Origin: Fibrella rubiginis
GTDB taxonomy: Bacteria > Bacteroidota > Bacteroidia > Cytophagales > Spirosomataceae
Length of the DNA: 64,000 nt
Assembly (NCBI RefSeq): GCF_017353185.1
Contig: NZ_JAFMYV010000001.1
Span: 682,001-746,000, forward strand
Direction: 5' to 3'
A program made the translations under genes and the position numbers. Positions 1 through 6,566 of the stretch are shown one piece after another. Position 1 is the stretch's first letter. Every line of letters starts with the position of its first letter. The notes below the pieces were generated by a model, which was given only the letters and a program-made list of their open reading frames with translations, was not told the DNA's origin and ran no database searches.

Positions 1-1744
1 TTACGCAGCCCTCGCGGATGTAGAGGTCGCGGCCTTCCACCTCCAGCGCTGTATAGGGCATCACCGACGCGATGGTGGGCACGTTGGAGTTGACCATAAA
101 CGTTGGGATCAGCTCCACCATCGTGCCAATCAGGATCACCACCAGCGACCCCACCAGCAGCGGCATCGGCTTTCGCTCGATCCAGCGGTGCCAGTAGGTG
201 TCCTGCCCCGTGGGTACGTAAATGGCTTCCAGGGCGGGTGCTTCGGCGGGTTCGTTCGCCACGAGCGTACCGGTGGCCATGGTTTTGAACAGGTTATAAC
301 CCATCATGATCGCCCCCGTCAGGTAGAGTACCCCGCCAAATGCCCGCATCATGTGCAACGGCAACAGTTGCAGCGTCGTCTCCAGAAAATTGGGGTATTT
401 CAGCAGGCCATCGGGTGTGAACTGTTTCCACATCATACCCTGCAAAAAGCCCGATACATACATCGGAATGGCGTAGAACAGAATGCCCAGCGTGCCAATC
501 CAGAAGTGGGCGTTGAGCAGCTTTTTCGAGTACAGCGGCGTCTTGTACAACCGAGGAATGAGCCAGTACAGGATGGCGAAGGTCAGAAAGCCGTTCCAGC
601 CCAGCGCCCCAACGTGCACGTGGGCCACCACCCAGTCGGTGAAGTGAGCAATGGCGTTGACGTTTTTCAGGGCCAGCATGGGTCCCTCAAACGTAGCCAT
701 GCCGTAGGCCGTCAGGCCCACCACCATAAATTTCAGAATGGCGTCTTCGCGCACCTTGTCCCAGGCCCCGCGCAGGGTAAGCAGCCCGTTGATCATGCCG
801 CCCCACGACGGGGCAATGAGCATAACAGAGAAGACCACACCCAGCGACTGCGCCCAGTCGGGTACGCTGTTGTAGAGCAGATGGTGCGGCCCCGCCCAGA
901 TGTAGATGAAAATGAGCGCCCAGAAATGCAGGATCGACAGCTTGTAGGAATAGATGGGCCGACCGGCCATTTTGGGCAAAAAGTAATACATCATGCCCAG
1001 GTAGGGCGTGGTCAGGAAGAAAGCCACGGCGTTGTGGCCGTACCACCATTGCACCAGCGCGTCCTGCACCCCGGCGTAGACGTAATAACTTTTGAACAGG
1101 CTCACCGGCATCTCGAACGAGTTGACGATGTGCAGCACGGCCACCGTGACGAACGTGGCGATGTAGAACCAGATGGCCACGTACAGATGCCGCTCGCGCC
1201 GTTTGATGATCGTGCCGAACATGTTCACCCCGAAAACAACCCAGATCACCGTGATGGCAATGTCGATGGGCCACTCCAGTTCGGCGTATTCGTGGGAGGT
1301 AGTGAGGCCCAGCGGCAGAGTGGCTACCGCCGCCACAATAATGGCCTGCCAGCCCCAGAAATGGACTTTGCTGAGCAGGTCGGAGAACATCCGCGCCTTG
1401 CAGAGCCGTTGCAGCGAGTAGTAGACGCCCATGAAAATGGCGTTGCCCACAAAGGCGAAAATGACCGCGTTGGTGTGCAGCGGCCGAATGCGCCCGAAGG
1501 TGGTATACTGGTTGCCGAGGTTGGCCGCCGGGGCGAATAACTGGGAGGCAATCAGCACGCCAATGACCATGCCGATGATGCCCCAGATGATGGTGGCTAC
1601 GCCGAAATCGCGCACGATGCGGTTGTCATAAGCAAAGCGTTCGAGCGTGGGGGGAGCACCCGTTGGCGAGCCGGACAGCGGTTGGCCGAGTTTGGCCCGA
1701 TCCGGGGAGATGATATTGATGGGTCGTTCAGGCGAGACGTTCAT
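1..1744 (-). CDS. ccoNO: cbb3-type cytochrome c oxidase CcoN-CcoO fusion, 3' part cut by window edge
   Basis: The reading frame starts at an ATG at 1744 and is still open at base 1 (581 codons visible). The translation is the heme-copper oxidase subunit I of a cbb3 oxidase: many hydrophobic helices and the motifs VQWWYGHNAVAFF, AGPHHLLY and TDWVVAHVHVGALGWNGF, which hold histidine ligands for hemes b and CuB. After the last helix it continues without a stop into EGRDLYIREGCV, the start of subunit II (CcoO) just before its CxxCH heme site. Such CcoN-CcoO fusions are known in Bacteroidota. The enzyme is the high-affinity terminal oxidase of the inner membrane. Its start overlaps the ccoS stop as ATGA, so the two are translationally coupled. 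The fusion is clear, but the second half cannot be seen. Confidence 0.95.
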   Translation of the reverse strand, partial: MNVSPERPINIISPDRAKLGQPLSGSPTGAPPTLERFAYDNRIVRDFGVATIIWGIIGMVIGVLIASQLFAPAANLGNQYTTFGRIRPLHTNAVIFAFVGNAIFMGVYYSLQRLCKARMFSDLLSKVHFWGWQAIIVAAVATLPLGLTTSHEYAELEWPIDIAITVIWVVFGVNMFGTIIKRRERHLYVAIWFYIATFVTVAVLHIVNSFEMPVSLFKSYYVYAGVQDALVQWWYGHNAVAFFLTTPYLGMMYYFLPKMAGRPIYSYKLSILHFWALIFIYIWAGPHHLLYNSVPDWAQSLGVVFSVMLIAPSWGGMINGLLTLRGAWDKVREDAILKFMVVGLTAYGMATFEGPMLALKNVNAIAHFTDWVVAHVHVGALGWNGFLTFAILYWLIPRLYKTPLYSKKLLNAHFWIGTLGILFYAIPMYVSGFLQGMMWKQFTPDGLLKYPNFLETTLQLLPLHMMRAFGGVLYLTGAIMMGYNLFKTMATGTLVANEPAEAPALEAIYVPTGQDTYWHRWIERKPMPLLVGSLVVILIGTMVELIPTFMVNSNVPTIASVMPYTALEVEGRDLYIREGCV

Positions 1745-1932
1745 AGGGCGGTAGCGTTGGTGTTTGAGGAAGCAGGCGAGGGGTTAGCCGGGGCATCATC
1801 GTCGAGCAGCATCCGGATGGCGGGGGTGTAGAGATCGTCCTGCTGCCCGGTCTTCATAGACCAGATAAAGGCTCCCAGAAATCCCAGCGCGATGGTGAAG
1901 CTGATGCCGATCATGAAAAAGAGGATACCCAT
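1741..1932 (-). CDS. ccoS: cbb3 oxidase assembly protein CcoS
   Basis: This 63-residue protein begins MGILFFMIGISFTIALGFLG, a single N-terminal membrane helix, followed by WSMKTGQQDDLYTPAIRML. That layout and the acidic 'QQDDLYTPA' segment are typical of CcoS, the small protein needed for cofactor insertion into cbb3 oxidase. The tail after residue 45 is low-complexity (Ala/Ser/Pro/Asn). The gene lies directly upstream of ccoNO with a 4-base ATGA overlap. An FNR-type dyad is present about 75 bp upstream (2008-2021). In relatives ccoI usually precedes ccoS directly. Here ccoI lies 4.6 kb away on the same strand. Confidence 0.92.
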   Translation of the reverse strand: MGILFFMIGISFTIALGFLGAFIWSMKTGQQDDLYTPAIRMLLDDDAPANPSPASSNTNATAL

Positions 1933-2007
1933 TGGCGGTGTGTGATTGACCGGGACAAAGGTGCCGCCGCCCCACCCACCCCCACATGAGGCCTGTTAGC
2001 TCACTGG

Positions 2008-2021
2008 TTGATTAAAATCAG
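2008..2021. promoter_or_regulatory. FNR/CRP-type operator upstream of ccoS
   Basis: The sequence TTGATTAAAATCAG matches the FNR consensus TTGAT-N4-ATCAA in nine of ten defined positions. It lies 76 bp upstream of the ccoS ATG, where oxygen-dependent control of cbb3 genes would be expected. A second GTTGATTAA half, inverted, occurs at 2042-2050. No clear TAnnTTTG box lies at the spacing seen for the other dyads in this locus, so the transcription start is not fixed. The match is seen directly; the regulator is inferred. Confidence 0.55.
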
Positions 2022-2140
2022 GTGCTGGCGCGCCGACACGGTTAATCAACTCAGAGCCACGTATTAGCCAACGGCAACCGGAACGGGGGGGGCACCGCGT
2101 AGCTTCGGTATGGCGCAGGAACAAACGCGCCGACAAACCC

Positions 2141-2701
2141 ATGCAACGCAGAATGTTTATGCTCAACACACTAGCCGCGGTTCCACTAATGGCCAGCAAC
2201 CCGGATGTCAGCCCCGCCGATCGGGAAAAGAAGGGGTTTAAAGTAGCCGCTGGCGAAGGGCGCTACCATGGTCCAATCCACCTCCAGGGCGTTAATGCCA
2301 ATGTGTTGGCCGTAAAAGTGTCGGGTAAAGACACGAACGGCGATCTGGCCATTTTCGAGCAAACCAGCCTCTCGCCCGGCCGGGGTACGCCCATGCACGT
2401 TCACCCATATCAGGACGAAGTCTTTACCGTCATCGACGGGGAGTACGCCTTTCAGATTGGCGACGACAAGTATCGGCTCAAGAGTGGCGAGACGATTTTT
2501 CTGCCCCGGCAGGTGCCGCATTCGTGGATACAGCTCAGCGAACGGGGCAAAATGATGGTGACTATGCAACCCGCCGGGAAGCTGGAAGATTTTTTTGTGG
2601 CCGTCGCCGCCCTGAAAACGCCCCCGACACCCGCTGAACTGGCCGCCATTTTCGCCCAAAACGATATGAAAGTCGTGGGCCCACCCATGACCGTTGACTG
2701 A
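2141..2701 (+). CDS. cupin-2 domain protein, possibly Tat-exported
   Basis: The 186-residue protein has both cupin signatures: GTPMHVHPYQDEVFTVIDG (about residues 86-104), with the His-x-His and Glu metal ligands, and GETIFLPRQVPHSW (about 116-129), with the last His ligand. This predicts a single-domain beta-barrel metal-binding protein of the quercetinase-like/cupin_2 type. The substrate cannot be told. The N-terminus QRRMFMLNTLAAVPLMAS has a twin-arginine followed by a hydrophobic stretch, which fits a short Tat signal but is not conclusive. The gene is divergent from ccoS and belongs to the block inserted between ccoI and ccoS. Confidence 0.8.
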   Translation: MQRRMFMLNTLAAVPLMASNPDVSPADREKKGFKVAAGEGRYHGPIHLQGVNANVLAVKVSGKDTNGDLAIFEQTSLSPGRGTPMHVHPYQDEVFTVIDGEYAFQIGDDKYRLKSGETIFLPRQVPHSWIQLSERGKMMVTMQPAGKLEDFFVAVAALKTPPTPAELAAIFAQNDMKVVGPPMTVD

Positions 2702-2739
2702 CCATGCCGGGCATTCGCTGACGAAACTCACCCGATGGC

Positions 2740-2753
2740 CTGACCCGTATCAG
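2740..2753. promoter_or_regulatory. FNR/CRP-like dyad upstream of the 2808 gene
   Basis: CTGACCCGTATCAG is a near-palindrome of the form nTGAy-N4-rTCAn. Its centre lies 35 bp upstream of the centre of a TTTG (2780-2783) that could serve as the end of a -7 box, placing the dyad near -42 from the predicted start. The same 35-bp spacing is found in front of the universal stress gene at 9951. The half-sites are weaker than the FNR consensus, so confidence rests mainly on the repeated geometry. Confidence 0.4.
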
Positions 2754-2807
2754 GTGCGGGGCAGGCCGTGGGGCGGACGTTTGTGGCCTGGTTTCCTCCT
2801 GTAAACG

Positions 2808-3236
2808 ATGACCATGAACAACACACTCTTGCCCACCTTTGCTCTGGATCAGGCCCAGAGCCGCGTGCTCAGTTGCCGGGCGCAACACCAGTCCTGGGCC
2901 AGCCGACTCTCGCAGAGCGAAGCCGAAATTGACCAGCTGCTCTCCCTGCTAACCGACCTGCCGGTTGATACCTACCGCAGCCTGAGCGAGTTCAGTCAGA
3001 CCTACGCCTCGGCCCTTAGCCGGTTGAAAACCAATATCCATCAGCTCCAGACAGACGTTGTCTGCGATGGTCGGGGCTGTGCATCAACCCCACCACCCGC
3101 CACCTGTACCGATGTTCATTTCACGTCGCCGGTTAGTAGCAACGCGCTTATTTCCAGTGCGTTACTCAGCTATGACCAGATCAAAAGCCGCTGCAACACC
3201 TACCTCGCCGAACTGGTCGGACTGAATTTAATTTAA
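2808..3236 (+). CDS. hypothetical protein, helical, in the cbb3 accessory block
   Basis: I do not recognise this 142-residue protein. It has no signal peptide or membrane helix. The first 90 residues are rich in Gln, Ser, Leu and charged residues with heptad-like spacing (LSQSEAEIDQLLSLLTDLP), suggesting helical bundles. A short Cys/Pro-rich linker (CDGRGCASTPPPATC) follows and then a second helical part. A start two codons later (ATG at 2814) is equally possible. An FNR-like dyad and a TTTG lie upstream with the geometry of an activated promoter, so it may be expressed at low oxygen, as its neighbours probably are. Codon use looks native. Confidence 0.6.
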   Translation: MTMNNTLLPTFALDQAQSRVLSCRAQHQSWASRLSQSEAEIDQLLSLLTDLPVDTYRSLSEFSQTYASALSRLKTNIHQLQTDVVCDGRGCASTPPPATCTDVHFTSPVSSNALISSALLSYDQIKSRCNTYLAELVGLNLI

Positions 3237-3330
3237 CACACAATAGGGTCATTATCAAAGACTTTACGGTTTGCCTGTTTAAAAACTACACATCATTCAC
3301 CTCCGCCACAACCGCGACGAAACGTATAGG

Positions 3331-3338
3331 TAGCTTTG
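3331..3338 (+). promoter_or_regulatory. Bacteroidota -7 box (TAGCTTTG) before the globin gene
   Basis: TAGCTTTG is an exact match to TAnnTTTG. A start about 7 bases downstream (near 3345) would place the whole inverted repeat 3341-3512 in the 5' leader of the globin mRNA. No convincing -33 TTTG was found. Confidence 0.4.
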
Positions 3339-3340
3339 TG

Positions 3341-3512
3341 GTGTATTGCTGATAGGCGCGTATTGCTGACGCGAGTGGCTGACGCACGGCCCTTCGACAG
3401 GCTCAGGGTGACAACAAACTTGAATCAGTTCACTGAACTGCATTAGATGGGCTGTCACCCTGAGCCTGTCGAAGGGCCGCGCGTCAGCAATACGCGCCTA
3501 TCAGCAATACAC
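3341..3512. repeat. long REP-like inverted repeat in the globin leader
   Basis: The left arm (3341-3413) and right arm (3453-3512) are reverse complements over 60 bp, except for a 13-bp insertion (AGTGGCTGACGCA) in the left arm. The inner part contains CCCTTCGACAGGCTCAGGGT, a short palindromic motif known as a dispersed REP-like sequence in many bacteria. The outer part carries two copies of a TATTGCTGA motif. As RNA it would fold into one long hairpin with a loop of about 39 nt. It lies between the predicted promoter and the start of the globin gene. Confidence 0.85.
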
Positions 3513-3558
3513 ATGGGAACTAACCCAGTGTAACACCAACATACTAAGCCAATTAAGC

Positions 3559-3957
3559 ATGCCCACCCCGACCCGCGACATTGACACCGACGCCGACATT
3601 GCCCTATTCGTGGCCCATTTCTACGAGCGTATCCGGCAGGACCCCGACCTCGGCCCCATCTTCGACGGCGTAGCGCAGGTAAACTGGCCCGAACACCTGC
3701 CCAAGATTGAGCGGTTCTGGTCGAGTATGCTGTTGGGTACGGGTACGTATGCAGGTAACCCCATGCCCGTCCATTTCGAGCTGGCCCGAAAAACGCCCAT
3801 CCGCCCCGCCCACTTTACGCAATGGCTAGCCCTTTTCCGACAAACCCTGACCGAGCATTTCACGGGCGAACGCACCCAGGAAGCCCTACTCCGCGCCCAG
3901 GGCATCGCCACCGTCATGCAGGGCCGGTTAAGGGGAATGGAATTATTGAATGGGTGA
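3559..3957 (+). CDS. group III truncated hemoglobin
   Basis: This 132-residue protein has the 2/2 globin pattern of group III: an N-terminal DIALFVAHFYERIRQDPDLG segment (helices A-B), then HLPKIERFWSSMLLGTGTYAGNPM and VHFELARKTPI. The His in MPVHFELA is the likely proximal F8 heme ligand. The length is normal for the group. These proteins bind O2 or NO in the cytoplasm and often occur with microaerobic genes, which fits its position between ccoI and ccoS. The ATG at 3559 starts directly at the family's usual N-terminus. A possible promoter lies 220 bp upstream, on the far side of an inverted repeat. Confidence 0.88.
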   Translation: MPTPTRDIDTDADIALFVAHFYERIRQDPDLGPIFDGVAQVNWPEHLPKIERFWSSMLLGTGTYAGNPMPVHFELARKTPIRPAHFTQWLALFRQTLTEHFTGERTQEALLRAQGIATVMQGRLRGMELLNG

Positions 3958-3998
3958 AGAATTTTCTCGAATTACTATGAAATATTGTACAGTTAATT

Positions 3999-4997
3999 TT
4001 ATATTAACTTGGGGGGATGTTTGGATATATCATGTAAATTAAAATCATTTAGTTTCTCATTTGTAAGGCCCATGTGAGGCATTGCGAATTGTCTGGTATA
4101 ACCATCACCACTATTTGTAAATCCTCCATGTACAGGAGATGTAAAATACTTATTGATTAAATCTTCTGATATTAATTCTTTGGAAAATTCTATATGATTT
4201 CCGTTATTGTTTTTAAGGAAATTACTTTTATAGTAGATATTGTGTTTTTCACTTTTTAAGAAAAACAAAGGAAAATCCCTTACAGTTTCGTGTAAATGAA
4301 AAAACATCGTATCTTCTACGTCTCTCAACTGGTGCAAATAAGTGTTGTCTGGAAAGTATAAACTCACATGAACTTTTAAAGCTTCTAATAACGCATCGCT
4401 GATTTTGTATATCATGTACTGTATACGCCTAATTTCACTTGCTATGGAAGTTGGAGGACTGTCGGGTTCGACTCCACCGTGATCATTTGCTACTTCTAAC
4501 CAATACCCAAACCCTATCTCATCTTGGCTATTTACTTTTAAAAATCTTATCTCACTACTTGTATGTTTCAATTTATTGTATAAATTTTTCAAAAATATTA
4601 ATTCAACGTCGTTTTTGAAATTGTCTTTGAAATCACTGACGATCATATAATGCTTTTTTTCAAGCCACCTATCGACAAAACCAGTAGGTCTGTCAGGATG
4701 TTTCTCCGCGAAACATAACATTATTTCAAAGCATGAATCGTAGAATTTAAACAAGTCGTATAAAACCATTCTAAAATATGGATATATATCATCTGTTTCC
4801 TCATTATAATTTGTTACTTTATGTGATAAAATTATGACATCCGTGATTAATCTTGTCGTGACCAAATTATAAATTTCACCTGGATGTCTAAGTTTATAGT
4901 AATTATAGTTCACTTCGTTTTCTGGGATGAAAGCGAAATAGTCCATAATAGCAGGCCCTAGTCCAAACATATCCGTTGTTTTGAAAATATTGACCAT
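3999..4997 (-). CDS. AT-rich hypothetical protein, probably horizontally acquired
   Basis: I recognise no known domain in this 332-residue protein. It is rich in Asn, Lys, Tyr, Phe and Ile and has no signal peptide or clear membrane helix. It looks soluble and largely helical, with a patch EIMLCFAEKHPDRPTGFVDR and a C-terminal part rich in His, Gly and Asn. The coding region is strikingly AT-rich compared with every neighbour: codons such as AAT, TTA and AAA dominate, whereas flanking genes use GC-ending codons. That fits recent transfer from a low-GC donor. It ends 41 bp from the convergent globin gene and starts 82 bp from the ATPase gene on the same strand. Confidence 0.7.
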   Translation of the reverse strand: MVNIFKTTDMFGLGPAIMDYFAFIPENEVNYNYYKLRHPGEIYNLVTTRLITDVIILSHKVTNYNEETDDIYPYFRMVLYDLFKFYDSCFEIMLCFAEKHPDRPTGFVDRWLEKKHYMIVSDFKDNFKNDVELIFLKNLYNKLKHTSSEIRFLKVNSQDEIGFGYWLEVANDHGGVEPDSPPTSIASEIRRIQYMIYKISDALLEALKVHVSLYFPDNTYLHQLRDVEDTMFFHLHETVRDFPLFFLKSEKHNIYYKSNFLKNNNGNHIEFSKELISEDLINKYFTSPVHGGFTNSGDGYTRQFAMPHMGLTNEKLNDFNLHDISKHPPKLI

Positions 4998-5078
4998 TAT
5001 TTATCTTGCGCTTTGGTTATTAAACAGTGCATGTCATAAATTTAGCGAATTACTTTGTACAGCCAATTGCTATACCTT

Positions 5079-6287
5079 TCAGTACAACAACCCAAACAGC
5101 CACAGCGGTACCTTCTGCTCGAAGCCTATTTCGATGTCGTCGGCGGCGATGTAGGCGTTGGGGAGGGTGGCGATCTGCTGCCCGGTTTTGCCCGCGCCAC
5201 CTACTTCGATGGTGATGCGGCGGTCGAGCAGGAAGTCGCCCTGATCGGTGTATTCAACCTGATGAACGGGGTGGGTTTGGCTCAGAAAAAAGCTTTCGCG
5301 TAGGGTGCCGGTGTTGGGTACTAACCCCGTCTGCAGGCTACCAAGGGCATATTGCAGGTTTGGGTGGGCCAGGTAGACCTTATCTGGTTTCTGCATCCGG
5401 GTCATGCCTACACGGTCGCGGTGAAGCAGCGTCAGGATGCCCAGCTCTTCCAGGTAATGCAAAAAATCGATTACCGTGTTGCGGGTCACGTGCAGGCTTT
5501 CGCTTAGTTTTGAGACGTTAGGTTTGAGCGGCACGCTCTCCGCCAGCACCACCAGAAACGTCTTGAGCTTATCGACAGTGGTGTAGCTGATGTCGTAGGC
5601 AGCGGGCAAATCCATCTCCAGGCTCAGCCGGATCGTTTCGGTCAGCTTCTGACCATAGACATCCGCGTTTTCCAGAAAATAGGGATAATAGCCGTATTGA
5701 AAATAGGTCGACAGATGGGCTAGTGGCTTGAACGTGGCAGTCAGATCAGCGGCGATTTCGGAGTGGCGTAGCAGCAAATCATCCAGCGACAGCACGGGTA
5801 GCTGGGCCAGATTCTGAATCTGCAAAAACTCGCGGAACGACAGGCCATGCAGTGTGTACATCACCGCCCGGCGGCTCAAATCGCCTTTGCTGCGCTCCAG
5901 GTGAATTACCGACGAACCAGTGAAGATGATGCGTAGGTCAGGGAAATCATCGTACAGATTTTTGATCTCCTGCGTCCAGTTGGCGTAGCGGTGTACTTCG
6001 TCGAGAGCCAGTACCTGACCACCACTGCGTACAAAAGTGGCCCCCAGATCATAGAGCCGATTGGCACTGAAATAGAGGTCATCGAGGCTTACATAGAGCG
6101 TGGTACCGCTTGGTTTCGCCAGTTGCTTCAGATATTGCAACACCAGCGTTGTCTTGCCAACGCCCCGCGCTCCTTTGATCCCAATGAGTTGATTTCGCTC
6201 CCAATCAATGACATTGATGGTATCGCGAACGAAGGTCAGCGATGTACGTTGCCGCTTGGCAGCATATTTGGCAACTAGATTTTCCAC
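5079..6287 (-). CDS. AAA_14/DUF4143-type ATPase with C-terminal winged-helix region
   Basis: The 402-residue protein has Walker A GARGVGKTTLV (residues 39-49), Walker B QVLALDEVHRY (91-101), a sensor-like IIFTGSSVIHLERS segment and the GLSFREFL motif typical of AAA_14 ATPases. The C-terminal half contains a winged-helix-like stretch (VSKLSESLHVTRNTVIDFLH) followed by a DUF4143-like part. Members are cytosolic ATPases of unclear role, often in accessory regions. The start is GTG at 6287: the next codons upstream run into a stop at 6300-6302, and no internal ATG precedes the conserved region. Four bases upstream lies a pair of nested palindromes (6292-6346) that would overlap its promoter and leader, suggesting autoregulation. 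Confidence 0.85.
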   Translation of the reverse strand: MENLVAKYAAKRQRTSLTFVRDTINVIDWERNQLIGIKGARGVGKTTLVLQYLKQLAKPSGTTLYVSLDDLYFSANRLYDLGATFVRSGGQVLALDEVHRYANWTQEIKNLYDDFPDLRIIFTGSSVIHLERSKGDLSRRAVMYTLHGLSFREFLQIQNLAQLPVLSLDDLLLRHSEIAADLTATFKPLAHLSTYFQYGYYPYFLENADVYGQKLTETIRLSLEMDLPAAYDISYTTVDKLKTFLVVLAESVPLKPNVSKLSESLHVTRNTVIDFLHYLEELGILTLLHRDRVGMTRMQKPDKVYLAHPNLQYALGSLQTGLVPNTGTLRESFFLSQTHPVHQVEYTDQGDFLLDRRITIEVGGAGKTGQQIATLPNAYIAADDIEIGFEQKVPLWLFGLLY

Positions 6288-6291
6288 AGAA

Positions 6292-6346
6292 ATTGCTTTT
6301 TACAGAAAGCAATTTAGGCTAAAAGTTGCTTTCTGTAAAAAGCAAT
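6292..6346. promoter_or_regulatory. nested palindromes upstream of the AAA_14 ATPase gene
   Basis: Two 22-bp elements, 6292-6313 and 6325-6346, are inverted copies of each other with 21 of 22 bases identical. Each is itself a palindrome: ATTGCTTT and AAAGCAAT arms of 8 bp around a 6-bp centre (7-bp arms in the second). The 11-bp spacer places their centres 33 bp apart, about three helical turns, so dimers on each would face the same side of the DNA. The element abuts the GTG start of the ATPase gene. This is the layout of an operator. Its binding protein is unknown; the ATPase's own winged helix is one candidate. Confidence 0.6.
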
Positions 6347-6447
6347 TTTTCTTTTCGGGTCTGCCACATACTTGCTATTGCTATAATCTGGTTGACGTCC
6401 CGTCAGAGGCACAACAGTGTAGCGTTGGAGTAACGTGTGCGGCTGTT

Positions 6448-6540
6448 GGCGTCTGCGACTATTGTGTCCCTACGGGACATGAGGACAGTGGCATAGACGG
6501 TTCTCCTACCGACGCCTGCGGCTCTTATGTCCCTACGGGC
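6448..6540. repeat. degenerate direct repeat with short palindromes
   Basis: Two units, 6448-6477 and 6511-6539, share GTCCCTACGGG preceded by similar CTGCG-containing sequence. The first is completed to the palindrome GTCCCTACGGGAC. They look like remnants of a REP-type dispersed repeat between ccoI and the ATPase gene. No gene is supported in 6347-6566. Confidence 0.35.
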
Positions 6541-6566
6541 CGAGGGAACGGCCACTAGTTAACTGC

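Larger units (their letters stand above)
3237..3558. other. 322-bp gene-free stretch upstream of the globin gene
   Basis: The stretch has no supported open frame. It holds an AT-rich segment to about 3300, an exact -7 promoter box at 3331-3338, the REP-like inverted repeat at 3341-3512, and a 46-bp segment running into the globin ATG. The promoter and the repeat are listed separately. Confidence 0.7.

Noticed and set aside
188..1540. Long plus-strand open frame (450 codons)
   Set aside because: It is antisense to the ccoNO gene, whose helices and heme-ligand motifs are unmistakable. The plus-strand product is rich in His, Gln, Arg and Val with no domain pattern, as expected from the antisense of GC-rich code.
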